Part shown: piece by piece, positions 1 to 13,526 of the stretch
Layout: every line of letters starts with the position of its first letter
Numbering within the stretch: the stretch's first letter is position 1
Source: Magicicada septendecula
Taxonomy: Eukaryota > Arthropoda > Insecta > Hemiptera > Cicadidae
Length of the DNA: 64,000 nt
Direction: 5' to 3'
NCBI GenBank assembly: GCA_034769895.1
Contig: CM068371.1
Coordinates: forward strand, 403,665,969 to 403,729,968
Translations under genes and position numbers: made by a program
The notes under the pieces: generated by a model
The model's input: only the letters and a program-made list of their open reading frames with translations
What the model was told of the DNA's origin: nothing
Database searches by the model: none

Positions 1-379
1 GGGCTGTATGCAAAAAATTATTTGATTCTGTTTGAATTTGCGGCTGTTATCGTTTGCCATAGAAAAAAATCTACAGACAGACACACAGACACACACACAG
101 ACACTTTTCGAAAAACGACTTTTTCATGTTTTGAGTGTAGTACAATCAGAATCTGCAATAATCTCGAACACGATTTTTTTTGCCATCACCATACTTCCAT
201 TTCCTTAAGGAACATGGAAGTAAAAATCTACACACAGACACACAGACAGACACTTTTCGGAAAACGACTTTTTTTCATGTTTTGAGTGTAGTACAATCAG
301 AATCTGCAATAATCTCGAACACGATTTTTTTTGCCATCACCATACTTCCATTCCTTAAGGAATATGGAAGTAAAAATGG
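1..379 (+). repeat. 3' modules of HINE-like element, cut by window start
   Basis: The window opens inside a ~160-bp repeat unit and runs into two successive 3' modules. Each module has a short ACAC/ACAG microsatellite, a conserved stretch of about 130 bp, and a hairpin made by ACTTCCAT and ATGGAAGT around CCTTAAGG. The same modules recur at 5840-6032, 6690-6992, 12150-12337, 13370-13526 and, inverted, at 60311-60480. Small open frames here are repeat sequence, not genes. Confidence 0.85.
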
Positions 380-3264
380 CAACCCAAAATGAAACGCTGC
401 ATGTCTATAACATTAAACTTTAAAATCTGTTCCTAAGTTCACATCTTCCAAATATTGTTAAAAAGGCGTGTTTTGAAATTGTTGAAGTATACAAGCATTC
501 ATCTGGAGCCTTCCACAAGAGCAGTGAGCCAATCCACAATACATAGGGATTTCAAAAATAAAAATATAGCCTAGTGCCTTATAAATATAGTATATTATAT
601 ATTACTTTAGCAGGGTCAAAATGAAGTTTAAAATGACATAAGGATAAACATTTTGTAATATTAAAAAGTTACATAGTTTTGAATTCATTATTTAAATTTG
701 AAATAATAGAAAGCACTGTAACTACTGTTGAAATGTGCTGACACGTACAGTTAATATATTATTTTAATTATTTGTGTACTTTTATAAAGTTTAATGTATT
801 TTATGAAAAAAATACACCATAAAACATAGTAATACTGTTGTTCTACCTGAATGTAAAACACCGCGATCACTCACTCGAGTGGCTAAGTGAAGTAACTGTT
901 AGAGGTACATTTGCCTAAATAAAGAATTTAGAAATTCAAGATACTCTGAATTATTGGTTTATTAAATATAACATTTTACTTTTGTAAATTTATATCAGTT
1001 TATAGTTTGAACAAATTTAATACTTCAAGAGTTTACTAAGTTAAAACAATTATTATAACTTCAAGTCAACTCAAATCTAACAAACAATTAACACGTACAA
1101 TACGGCACAAGCCACAAGCTCGAGCCAAGTGAAGCCAAGCAGACCGCTGGAACTGATGCTTTTACATTGTATCTTGTCAGTTTTTATAGTGTCTTGTTTA
1201 CTATTCTGATTACTAGAATACATGAGAAAGTATCCTTTGGCAAGTCTTAGGTCTTTCTAGAGTAAAAAAATATTTTCATGAATAGTTATATAAAGCATTA
1301 CATAAGTAAGAACAAACATAGTTTGTCCTAAATCCCCCTTACAGCTAAACACATCAATTGGTAAATCGTACAGTTACTTTTAGAATAACAAATAAACTAA
1401 TGATAATATAACACTGTGTACACAGACAAAATAAAAATACCACCCAAATCATTAACTGTTAAGATATGAATAATATAAAAAATAACATTCTTGTGGGAGA
1501 CAATTTACACATTTTGAAAATTAAGCATGATTATAATTACTTAAATATAAATAAATAAATTAGTATAGGTGTGAACAGAAAAAGTGCTGAAAAAAATAAA
1601 GTGACAGTTAAATCTGATCAACATATTCTGTACATACTGTAATTTGTTTTTGCTGTGGTACAGTTTGAAACACATTTGTAAGACAGAGTATTAGATCAGT
1701 CAGGACACCGCCAGCTGGTTTATTTTCTACTACTTACTTTCATGAAGATTTTGTAATCTTATTGAACCACTATCATATCTACAAGTGGGTTGAATTTTAC
1801 TGTTGGTGGAATTTGATGAAGGAAATTTTTGTTGCTTTGTAATTCCAACTGAAAATGACTGGTACACAAAAATTAAATAGAGTTGTTAAAAAAGAATTGA
1901 ACAAGTCTGAAAAATCTGACAATGAATACAAGGTCTGTGTAAAAAGAACACGATCATATTTTTTCTTAGAAAAATAATTGAATGCAATTAGCAAAACTTG
2001 GCAAAGTACAACAATAGTACTTAAAGCCATGCATGATTTTTTTTTTGTAACCTCATAAAGTGCATCAGTTGTCCAACAGTCATTGTGTGCATGTCACAGT
2101 TGCTTGTCACATTTGTCATTATGTCTGCCTGGCTGCCAAATACCCCTTTAGTGGGATTTTTGGTTTAGAGAACAATCAGAAATCACAAGAGCCCATGTGT
2201 GGTAGGTAAGGAGCCTAGTGACATGAGGATTTCCGTCTTTGACCAAGAAATGTTGGATTAGAAGTGATGAATAAGCACAATTCCCACAGGCCTTGTCTCA
2301 TATACCAGACTGTGCACAAAGACATCGCAGAACCGCCGCATGGTATTGGTTATTGGTATTTTAGCCTTTTCGTGCATATTCATGATGCTCAACTTTATGT
2401 GGTAAAAGAACATATGGTAGATATAAAAAACAGTATCACTTTCACTTTGCTCATCACGTGTTTTTGTAAGCCTTGGGATAATGTTGATTTCCACTATGAA
2501 GATCAAATCTCGATTTCTGGTTATAGCCATATACCGAAAACTCATCACTAAGCGTCTTGTTCTTAATGAAATCAAGATCACTGTTGGCACAGTCCTGCAT
2601 GCCCTATGAAATGTCAAAGCAGATATCTTTCTATGAAAGAGAAAGCAGCTTTGGTACAAATTTCATGGCCACTCTGTGCATGCCCAAAGTGTCAGTTAAA
2701 ATTGTGCCTGCGTATGTGTGTAATCCTTTTGTGCATGTGTATGCTGAACCTTCACTAATCCCATAGTTATGTACAATTTCTCAGATGGTCAGCAGATGAT
2801 TTTTCTATTATTAAAATGTGCACGCTCATTGTTAATGCCCCTTGGATTTTGAGTGTCCTGTTAGCTTACTAGTATGTTGCACCCTATAAACTGAAGTTCA
2901 GCCATTTTGAAAACAGTTACATGCTCCTTAATTTTGTTTAACGCTTATACTACAGTCCCATAGTCTCCGAAACACTGGTTTATTTTACAAATTGTTTAAA
3001 TCACTGAGAGTATTACCAAATTTTTGGCAGAAATTGGTGCAGTAACTCAGTGTATTCTCTTTTGCACAAACATAAAAATGTGACAGCACCAGTTACATCA
3101 TCTTACCAATGGCTGCTGGACAAATGCAGGACGTGGTCTAGAAGGTTATAGAGAATGCACTAGATATTAGCTCTTCCATGTTTTACAGCTCACATTCAGA
3201 TACTTTTCCAGGGAAAAATATGGTCCGATACTCTTTGAACACACTTCATGCACACCCTTCAAAA
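380..3264. other. Non-repeat spacer inside the duplication unit; no recognised gene
   Basis: This is AT-rich sequence, repeated at 6993-9877. The longest open frames are 133 codons on the minus strand (2258-2659) and 95 codons on the plus strand (2264-2551), and they overlap each other. They show no motif I recognise. Being identical in both copies means little because the whole unit is identical. I see no exon signals that would make a host gene convincing. Confidence 0.5.
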
Positions 3265-6200
3265 TATCGGTATGGAGAACCATACATGACTTCCATATTC
3301 TAAGATTTATATTTAAAATCATTTTCAGCCAAACAGCCAAGGAAGGAATTTTAACAAAAAAATACTTCTTTCTTGCCAATAACGTAGTACACATATAAAA
3401 AATATTATCCCCTCCCCCTTCAACTATAATTTTGATTTATAGAAAATTACCCCCAGCCCGTTCAACTAGCCTCTTCATTTATAGATATTTCATCTACGTT
3501 TCTACAGTGGATTATTAAGATCTTATCAGGATACTTTATCAAAATTAAGTACTTTACTCATGTTACAACAAAAAATGTTTCAGGTAAACTGCCCTTTCCC
3601 CGTAACCGATCTTCACCAAAATCAACAGACATTGAGTTCTCTACAGCTCAGGCACATATGTAAAACATTATTTGATTCTGTTTTTGAATTTACGGCAGTT
3701 ATGGTTCGTCATATAAAAAATTACCCATGTTAAAACATAAAAATGAGATTTATAAAACATATCTAAGATTTATATTTAAAATCATTTTTGAAATAACATA
3801 TTTTCATAGAACCTACTAACGCTGGGGAAATTGAGGAGCCAATCAGAGTTGGGCCGACCTGTCACTCTGCTGAATTTGGTGGAAAGCCCTGTCACTGTCA
3901 TCAAAGTATCAGCCTTGACAGGGTCCTCTTTTTCTGCAAAATGGGAGAGGAGGCTTGAGATGGAGTGAGTGACATGGTCCCCCCACCTCAATGAAGAACC
4001 CATTGTTTTATAAAAATATATTTAAATTTTGAAAACTGAAAATTCTTTTCTTGTTGTAAATATTTATATTTTATAATCAAAATGACTTTATCAAAAAACA
4101 AACATTATTTTTTTATAATAAGTACTTGCATATGTTTCTTAATATGCTTACTTTTTCTTCAATGTTGATGATCATTTCCAAACATTCTGACAAAATTGTA
4201 TCTACAGAACAGTTAACATTCCCCAGGTTTCCATTTCTGCTAATTTCTCATTACACCTTCCACTGACGTATTATTAACCATTTCATAAACTATCGTATAA
4301 TCTTTTCAGATTATGTGGTACAAAATCAGAAATTTTCAGATTGCCTGGCAACAAAATTATTTTATTTTCAACAATTACCTTTGTTTGAAAAAGTTTAAAT
4401 GAATTTTCAAGTACTTTACTATTGTTAAAACGTAAAAGGTTGCAGGTAAACTACCCCTTCCCCTTAACTGATCTTCACCAAAATCTAAAGGCCTTGAGTC
4501 CTCTACAATTCACTGACGTATGCAAAAAATTATTTGATTCTGTTTGAATTTGTGGCAGTTATCGTTTGCCATAGAAAATACGCTTGATAAAAAACGTTGC
4601 AGGTAAACTACCCCTTCCCCACAAACCGATCTTCACCAAAAACAACGGGTCTTGAGTACTCTACAAATCAGGGCTGTATGCAGAAAATTATTTGATTCTG
4701 TTTGAATTTGCGGCTGTTATCGTTTGCCATAGAAAATACCCTTGTTAAAAAAACGTTGTAGGTAAACTACCCCTTCCCCTTAACCGATCTTCACCAAAAA
4801 CAATACGTCTTGAGAACTCTACAATTCAGGGCTGTATGCGAAACATTATTTTATTCTGTTTGAATTTGCGGCTGTTATCGTTTGCCAAAAAAAAAAAATT
4901 TCCCTTTATAAAAAAAACCGTTGCAGGTAAACTACCCCTTCCCCTCAACCGATCTTCACCAAAAACAATAGGTCGCGAGTACTCTACAAATCAGGGCAGT
5001 ATGCAAAAAATTATTTGATTCTGTTTGAATTTGCGGCTGTTATCGTTTGCCATAGAAAATACGCTTGATAAAAAACGTTGCTGGTAAACTACCCCTTCCC
5101 CTCAACCGATCTTCACCAAAAACAATAGGTCTTGAGTACTCTACAAATCAGGGCAGTATGCAGAAAATTGTTTGATTCTGTTTGAATTTGCGGCTGTTAT
5201 CGTTTGCCATAAAAAATACCCTTGTTAAAAAAACGTTGTAGGTAAACTACCCCTTTCCCTTAACCGATCTTCACCAAAAACAATAGGTCTTGAGAACTCT
5301 ACAATTTAGGGCTGTATGCAAATAATCTTTTGATTCTGTTTGAATTTGCGGCCGTTATCGTTTGCCATAGGAAATAGCCTTGTTAAAACATAAAACGTTA
5401 CAAGTAAACTACCCCTTTCCCTTAACCGATCTTCACCAAAAACAATAGGTCTCGAGTACTCTACAATTTAGGGCTGTATGCAAATAATCTTTTGATTCTG
5501 TTTGAATTTGCGGCTGTTATCGTTTGCCATAGGAAATACCCTTGTTAAAACATAAAACGTTACAAGTAAACTACCCCTTTCCCTTAACCGATCTTCACCA
5601 AAAACAAAAGGTCTTGAGAACTCTACAATTAAGGGCTGTATACGAAACATTATTTGATTATGTTTGAATTTGCGGCTGTTATCGTTTGCAAAAAAAAAAA
5701 ATTTCCCTTGATAAAAAAAAACCGTTGCAGGTAAACTACCCCTTTCCTTCAACCGATCTTCACCAAAAACAATAGGTCGCGAGTCCTCTACAAATCAGGG
5801 CTGTATGCAAAAAATTATTTGATTCTGTTTGAATTTGCGGCAGTTATCGTTTGCCATAGAAAAAAAATCTACAGACACACACACAGACACACACACACAC
5901 AGACACTTTTCGGAAAACGACTTTTTTTCATGTTTTGAGTGTAGTAGAATCAGAATCTGCAATAATCTCGAACACGATTTTTTTTTGCCATCACCATACT
6001 TCCATTCCTTAAGGAAATATGGAAGTAAAAATTACCCTTGATAAAAAACCGTTGCAGGTAAACTATCCCTTTCCCTTAACCGATCTTCACCAAAAACGAT
6101 AGGTATTGAGACCTCTACAATTCAGGACTGTATGCAAAATATTATATGATTCTGTTTGAATTTGCAGCTGTTATCGTTTGCCATACAAAATACCCTTGAT

Positions 6201-6992
6201 AAAACAAAAAATGTGGCTGGTAAACTACCCCTTTCCCGTAAACGATCTTCACCAAAAACAATAGGTCGTTAGTACTCACGAAATCAGGGCTGTATGCAAA
6301 AACATTTCTGATTCTGTTTGAATTTGCGGCTGTTATCGTTTGCCATAGAAAATACCCTTGTTAAAACATAAAACGTTGCAGGTAAACTACCCCTTTCCCT
6401 TAACCGATCTCTACCAAAATCAACAGATCTTGAGAACTCTAAAATTCAGGGCTGTATGCGAAACATTATTTGATTCTGTTTGAGTTTGCGGCTGTTATCG
6501 TTTGCCAAACAAACAAAGTTACCCTTGATAAAAAAAACCGTTGCAGGTAAACTACCCCTTTCCCTTAACCGATCTTCACCAAAAACAATAGGTCGCGAGT
6601 ACTCTACAAATCAGGGCTGTATGCAAAAAATTATTTGATTCTGTTTGAATTTGCGGCTGTTATCGTTTGCCATAGAAAAAAATCTACAGACAGACACACA
6701 GACACACACACAGACACTTTTCGAAAAACGACTTTTTCATGTTTTGAGTGTAGTACAATCAGAATCTGCAATAATCTCGAACACGATTTTTTTTGCCATC
6801 ACCATACTTCCATTTCCTTAAGGAACATGGAAGTAAAAATCTACACACAGACACACAGACAGACACTTTTCGGAAAACGACTTTTTTTCATGTTTTGAGT
6901 GTAGTACAATCAGAATCTGCAATAATCTCGAACACGATTTTTTTTGCCATCACCATACTTCCATTCCTTAAGGAATATGGAAGTAAAAATGG
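3265..6992 (+). mobile_element. HINE/Helentron-like non-coding element with ~160-bp tandem core, copy I
   Basis: It starts with a 5' module containing the perfect hairpin GTATGG-AGAA-CCATAC followed by CATGACTTCCAT (3266-3300). A linker with one diverged repeat unit (3547-3753) follows. A head-to-tail array of ~160-bp units begins near 4409. Its unit markers include GTAAACTACCCC, CGATCTTCACCAAAA, TTTGATTCTGTTTGAATTTG and TTATCGTTTGCCATAG. Three 3' modules follow, ending near 6032, 6835 and 6992. The plan (short hairpins and subterminal inverted repeats around a tandem core plus microsatellite) matches Helentron-associated HINE/DINE-1-type elements. No Rep/helicase frame is present, so it would be non-autonomous. 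The class assignment is inference from structure. Confidence 0.6.
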
Positions 6993-9900
6993 CAACCCAA
7001 AATGAAACGCTGCATGTCTATAACATTAAACTTTAAAATCTGTTCCTAAGTTCACATCTTCCAAATATTGTTAAAAAGGCGTGTTTTGAAATTGTTGAAG
7101 TATACAAGCATTCATCTGGAGCCTTCCACAAGAGCAGTGAGCCAATCCACAATACATAGGGATTTCAAAAATAAAAATATAGCCTAGTGCCTTATAAATA
7201 TAGTATATTATATATTACTTTAGCAGGGTCAAAATGAAGTTTAAAATGACATAAGGATAAACATTTTGTAATATTAAAAAGTTACATAGTTTTGAATTCA
7301 TTATTTAAATTTGAAATAATAGAAAGCACTGTAACTACTGTTGAAATGTGCTGACACGTACAGTTAATATATTATTTTAATTATTTGTGTACTTTTATAA
7401 AGTTTAATGTATTTTATGAAAAAAATACACCATAAAACATAGTAATACTGTTGTTCTACCTGAATGTAAAACACCGCGATCACTCACTCGAGTGGCTAAG
7501 TGAAGTAACTGTTAGAGGTACATTTGCCTAAATAAAGAATTTAGAAATTCAAGATACTCTGAATTATTGGTTTATTAAATATAACATTTTACTTTTGTAA
7601 ATTTATATCAGTTTATAGTTTGAACAAATTTAATACTTCAAGAGTTTACTAAGTTAAAACAATTATTATAACTTCAAGTCAACTCAAATCTAACAAACAA
7701 TTAACACGTACAATACGGCACAAGCCACAAGCTCGAGCCAAGTGAAGCCAAGCAGACCGCTGGAACTGATGCTTTTACATTGTATCTTGTCAGTTTTTAT
7801 AGTGTCTTGTTTACTATTCTGATTACTAGAATACATGAGAAAGTATCCTTTGGCAAGTCTTAGGTCTTTCTAGAGTAAAAAAATATTTTCATGAATAGTT
7901 ATATAAAGCATTACATAAGTAAGAACAAACATAGTTTGTCCTAAATCCCCCTTACAGCTAAACACATCAATTGGTAAATCGTACAGTTACTTTTAGAATA
8001 ACAAATAAACTAATGATAATATAACACTGTGTACACAGACAAAATAAAAATACCACCCAAATCATTAACTGTTAAGATATGAATAATATAAAAAATAACA
8101 TTCTTGTGGGAGACAATTTACACATTTTGAAAATTAAGCATGATTATAATTACTTAAATATAAATAAATAAATTAGTATAGGTGTGAACAGAAAAAGTGC
8201 TGAAAAAAATAAAGTGACAGTTAAATCTGATCAACATATTCTGTACATACTGTAATTTGTTTTTGCTGTGGTACAGTTTGAAACACATTTGTAAGACAGA
8301 GTATTAGATCAGTCAGGACACCGCCAGCTGGTTTATTTTCTACTACTTACTTTCATGAAGATTTTGTAATCTTATTGAACCACTATCATATCTACAAGTG
8401 GGTTGAATTTTACTGTTGGTGGAATTTGATGAAGGAAATTTTTGTTGCTTTGTAATTCCAACTGAAAATGACTGGTACACAAAAATTAAATAGAGTTGTT
8501 AAAAAAGAATTGAACAAGTCTGAAAAATCTGACAATGAATACAAGGTCTGTGTAAAAAGAACACGATCATATTTTTTCTTAGAAAAATAATTGAATGCAA
8601 TTAGCAAAACTTGGCAAAGTACAACAATAGTACTTAAAGCCATGCATGATTTTTTTTTTGTAACCTCATAAAGTGCATCAGTTGTCCAACAGTCATTGTG
8701 TGCATGTCACAGTTGCTTGTCACATTTGTCATTATGTCTGCCTGGCTGCCAAATACCCCTTTAGTGGGATTTTTGGTTTAGAGAACAATCAGAAATCACA
8801 AGAGCCCATGTGTGGTAGGTAAGGAGCCTAGTGACATGAGGATTTCCGTCTTTGACCAAGAAATGTTGGATTAGAAGTGATGAATAAGCACAATTCCCAC
8901 AGGCCTTGTCTCATATACCAGACTGTGCACAAAGACATCGCAGAACCGCCGCATGGTATTGGTTATTGGTATTTTAGCCTTTTCGTGCATATTCATGATG
9001 CTCAACTTTATGTGGTAAAAGAACATATGGTAGATATAAAAAACAGTATCACTTTCACTTTGCTCATCACGTGTTTTTGTAAGCCTTGGGATAATGTTGA
9101 TTTCCACTATGAAGATCAAATCTCGATTTCTGGTTATAGCCATATACCGAAAACTCATCACTAAGCGTCTTGTTCTTAATGAAATCAAGATCACTGTTGG
9201 CACAGTCCTGCATGCCCTATGAAATGTCAAAGCAGATATCTTTCTATGAAAGAGAAAGCAGCTTTGGTACAAATTTCATGGCCACTCTGTGCATGCCCAA
9301 AGTGTCAGTTAAAATTGTGCCTGCGTATGTGTGTAATCCTTTTGTGCATGTGTATGCTGAACCTTCACTAATCCCATAGTTATGTACAATTTCTCAGATG
9401 GTCAGCAGATGATTTTTCTATTATTAAAATGTGCACGCTCATTGTTAATGCCCCTTGGATTTTGAGTGTCCTGTTAGCTTACTAGTATGTTGCACCCTAT
9501 AAACTGAAGTTCAGCCATTTTGAAAACAGTTACATGCTCCTTAATTTTGTTTAACGCTTATACTACAGTCCCATAGTCTCCGAAACACTGGTTTATTTTA
9601 CAAATTGTTTAAATCACTGAGAGTATTACCAAATTTTTGGCAGAAATTGGTGCAGTAACTCAGTGTATTCTCTTTTGCACAAACATAAAAATGTGACAGC
9701 ACCAGTTACATCATCTTACCAATGGCTGCTGGACAAATGCAGGACGTGGTCTAGAAGGTTATAGAGAATGCACTAGATATTAGCTCTTCCATGTTTTACA
9801 GCTCACATTCAGATACTTTTCCAGGGAAAAATATGGTCCGATACTCTTTGAACACACTTCATGCACACCCTTCAAAATATCGGTATGGAGAACCATACAT

Positions 9901-11674
9901 GACTTCCATATTCTAAGATTTATATTTAAAATCATTTTCAGCCAAACAGCCAAGGAAGGAATTTTAACAAAAAAATACTTCTTTCTTGCCAATAACGTAG
10001 TACACATATAAAAAATATTATCCCCTCCCCCTTCAACTATAATTTTGATTTATAGAAAATTACCCCCAGCCCGTTCAACTAGCCTCTTCATTTATAGATA
10101 TTTCATCTACGTTTCTACAGTGGATTATTAAGATCTTATCAGGATACTTTATCAAAATTAAGTACTTTACTCATGTTACAACAAAAAATGTTTCAGGTAA
10201 ACTGCCCTTTCCCCGTAACCGATCTTCACCAAAATCAACAGACATTGAGTTCTCTACAGCTCAGGCACATATGTAAAACATTATTTGATTCTGTTTTTGA
10301 ATTTACGGCAGTTATGGTTCGTCATATAAAAAATTACCCATGTTAAAACATAAAAATGAGATTTATAAAACATATCTAAGATTTATATTTAAAATCATTT
10401 TTGAAATAACATATTTTCATAGAACCTACTAACGCTGGGGAAATTGAGGAGCCAATCAGAGTTGGGCCGACCTGTCACTCTGCTGAATTTGGTGGAAAGC
10501 CCTGTCACTGTCATCAAAGTATCAGCCTTGACAGGGTCCTCTTTTTCTGCAAAATGGGAGAGGAGGCTTGAGATGGAGTGAGTGACATGGTCCCCCCACC
10601 TCAATGAAGAACCCATTGTTTTATAAAAATATATTTAAATTTTGAAAACTGAAAATTCTTTTCTTGTTGTAAATATTTATATTTTATAATCAAAATGACT
10701 TTATCAAAAAACAAACATTATTTTTTTATAATAAGTACTTGCATATGTTTCTTAATATGCTTACTTTTTCTTCAATGTTGATGATCATTTCCAAACATTC
10801 TGACAAAATTGTATCTACAGAACAGTTAACATTCCCCAGGTTTCCATTTCTGCTAATTTCTCATTACACCTTCCACTGACGTATTATTAACCATTTCATA
10901 AACTATCGTATAATCTTTTCAGATTATGTGGTACAAAATCAGAAATTTTCAGATTGCCTGGCAACAAAATTATTTTATTTTCAACAATTACCTTTGTTTG
11001 AAAAAGTTTAAATGAATTTTCAAGTACTTTACTATTGTTAAAACGTAAAAGGTTGCAGGTAAACTACCCCTTCCCCTTAACTGATCTTCACCAAAATCTA
11101 AAGGCCTTGAGTCCTCTACAATTCACTGACGTATGCAAAAAATTATTTGATTCTGTTTGAATTTGTGGCAGTTATCGTTTGCCATAGAAAATACGCTTGA
11201 TAAAAAACGTTGCAGGTAAACTACCCCTTCCCCACAAACCGATCTTCACCAAAAACAACGGGTCTTGAGTACTCTACAAATCAGGGCTGTATGCAGAAAA
11301 TTATTTGATTCTGTTTGAATTTGCGGCTGTTATCGTTTGCCATAGAAAATACCCTTGTTAAAAAAACGTTGTAGGTAAACTACCCCTTCCCCTTAACCGA
11401 TCTTCACCAAAAACAATACGTCTTGAGAACTCTACAATTCAGGGCTGTATGCGAAACATTATTTTATTCTGTTTGAATTTGCGGCTGTTATCGTTTGCCA
11501 AAAAAAAAAATTTCCCTTTATAAAAAAAACCGTTGCAGGTAAACTACCCCTTCCCCTCAACCGATCTTCACCAAAAACAATAGGTCGCGAGTACTCTACA
11601 AATCAGGGCAGTATGCAAAAAATTATTTGATTCTGTTTGAATTTGCGGCTGTTATCGTTTGCCATAGAAAATAC
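6614..11674. repeat. Tandem segmental duplication, copy B
   Basis: This is the second copy of the 6.6-kb unit and it follows copy A directly, covering positions equivalent to 1-5062. Its spacer (6993-9877) has the same small open frames and no recognised gene. After 11674 the sequence continues in the ~160-bp array but with a different order of unit variants from copy A. Confidence 0.95.
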
Positions 11675-12337
11675 CCTTGTTAAAAAAACGTAGGTAAACT
11701 ACCCCTTTCCCTTAACCGATCTTCACCAAAAACAATAGGTCTTGAGAACTCTACAATGTAGGGCTGTATGCAAATAATCTTTTGATTCTGTTTGAATTTG
11801 CGGCTGTTATCGTTTGCCATAGGAAATACCCTTGTTAAAACATAAAACGTTACAGGTAAACTACCCCTTTCCCTTAACCGATCTTCACCAAAAACAATAG
11901 GTCTTGATAACTCTACAATTCAGGGCTGTATGCGAAACATTATTTGATTCTGTTTGAATTTGCGGCTGTTATCGTTTGCCAAAAAAAAAAATTTCCCTTG
12001 ATAAAAAAAACCCGTTGCAGGTAAACTACCCCTTTCCCTCAACCGATCTTCACCAAAAACAATAGGTCGCGAGTCCTCTACAAATCAGGGCTGTATGCAA
12101 AAAATTATTTGATTCTGTTTGAATTTGCGGCAGTTATCGTTTGCCATAGAAAAAAAATCTACAGACACACAGATAGACACACAGATAGACAGACACACAG
12201 ACAGACACACAGACACTTTTCGGAAAACGACTTTTTTTCATGTTTTGAGTGTAGTAGAATCAGAATCTGCAATAATCTCGAACACGATTTTTTTTGCCAT
12301 CACCATACTTCCATTCCTTAAGGAATATGGAAGTAAA
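9878..12337 (+). mobile_element. HINE-like non-coding element, copy II
   Basis: It carries the same 5' hairpin module (9879-9913), linker, diverged unit (10160-10366) and array (from about 11022) as copy I. It ends at a single 3' module whose microsatellite mixes ACAG and ATAG units (12160-12215). The terminal hairpin ends in GGAAGTAAAA at 12337 and the next base begins the 5' module of copy III, so the two elements are fused head to tail. Confidence 0.6.
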
Positions 12338-13526
12338 ATATCGGTATGGAGAACCATACATGACTTCCATATTCTAAGATTTATATTTAAAATCATTTTC
12401 AGCCAAACAGCCAGGCTGTGTCTTACCTGCCTTTTTATTGCTGTATTAAATGAAAAATATTATATTACATTAAAATGAAAAAATTATAATTTTATTGCCT
12501 CGCAACAAAATTATTTTATTTTTAACAATTACCATTGTTTCAAAAAGTTTAAATAAATTTTCAAGTACTTTACTCTTGTTAAAACGTAAAAGGTTGCAGG
12601 TAAACTACCCCTTCCCCTTAACCGATCTTCACCAAAATCGAAAGTCATTGAGACCTCTACCATTCAGGGACGTATGCAAAAAATTATTTGATTCTGTTTG
12701 AATTTGCGGCTGTTATCGTTTGCCATAGAAAATACGCTTGATAAAAAAACGTTGCAGGTAAACTACCCCTTCCCCTTAACCGATCTTCACCAAAAACAAT
12801 AGGTCTTGAGTACTCTAAAAATTAGGGCTGTATGCAAAACATTATTTGATTCTGTTTGAATTTGCGGCTGTTATCGTTTGCCATAGAAAATACCCTTGTT
12901 AAAAAAACGTTACAGGTAAACTACCCCTTTCCCTCAACCGATCTTCACCAAAAACAATAGGTCTTGAGAACTCTACAATTTAGGGCTGTATGCAAATAAT
13001 CTTTTGATTCTGTTTGAATTTGCGGCTGTTATCGTTTGCCATAGGAAATACCCTTGTTAAAACATAAAACGTTACAGGTAAACTACCCCTTTCCCTTAAC
13101 CGATCTTCACCAAAAACAATAGGTCTTGAGTACTCTACAAATCAGGGCTGTATGCAAAACATTATTTGATTCTGTTTGAATTTGCGGCTGTTATCGTTTG
13201 CCAAACCTTGCTAAAAAAAAACCGTTGCAGGTAAACTACCCCTTTCTCTCAACCGATCTTCACCAAAAACAATAGGTCGCGAGTACTCTGCAAATCAGGG
13301 CTGCATGCAAAAAATTATTTGATTCTGTTTGAATTTGCGGCAGTTATCGTTTGCCATAGAAAAAAAATCTACAGACACACAGACACACACACACACACAG
13401 ACACTTTTCGGAAAACGACTTTTTTTCATGTTTTGAGTGTAGTAGAATCAGAATCTGCAATAATCTCGAACACGATTTTTTTTGCCATCACCATACTTCC
13501 ATTCCTTAAGGAATATGGAAGTAAAA
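12338..13526 (+). mobile_element. HINE-like non-coding element, compact copy III
   Basis: This is the shortest apparently complete copy, about 1.2 kb. It has the 5' module with the GTATGG/CCATAC hairpin (12341-12376), a short linker, an array of about five ~160-bp units (from about 12562), and the 3' module with an ACAC repeat and terminal hairpin ending in GGAAGTAAAA. It gives the clearest estimate of the element's two ends. It has no coding capacity. Confidence 0.6.

Larger units (their letters stand above)
1..5062. repeat. Tandem segmental duplication, copy A
   Basis: Positions 1-5062 reappear at 6614-11674 in the same orientation with a 6,613-bp offset. I found only a one-base change in a poly-A run (near 4887/11500) before the copies diverge at 5063 and 11675. 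Both boundaries lie inside the ~160-bp repeat arrays, which suggests unequal exchange between arrays. An assembly artefact (two haplotypes or a misjoined repeat) would look the same. Confidence 0.95.

Noticed and set aside
2258..2766. Open frames of 133 and 95 codons on opposite strands in the duplication spacer
   Set aside because: They overlap antisense, show no motifs, and their repetition at 8871-9379 follows from the duplication. Not enough to call genes.
12119..12478. 119-codon plus-strand frame across the HINE-like 3' module
   Set aside because: It is a translation of microsatellite and terminal hairpin sequence and runs across the junction of two elements.
1..13526. CRISPR-like array interpretation of the ~160-bp repeats
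   Set aside because: Units are contiguous without unique spacers, are far longer than CRISPR repeats, and the DNA is eukaryotic.
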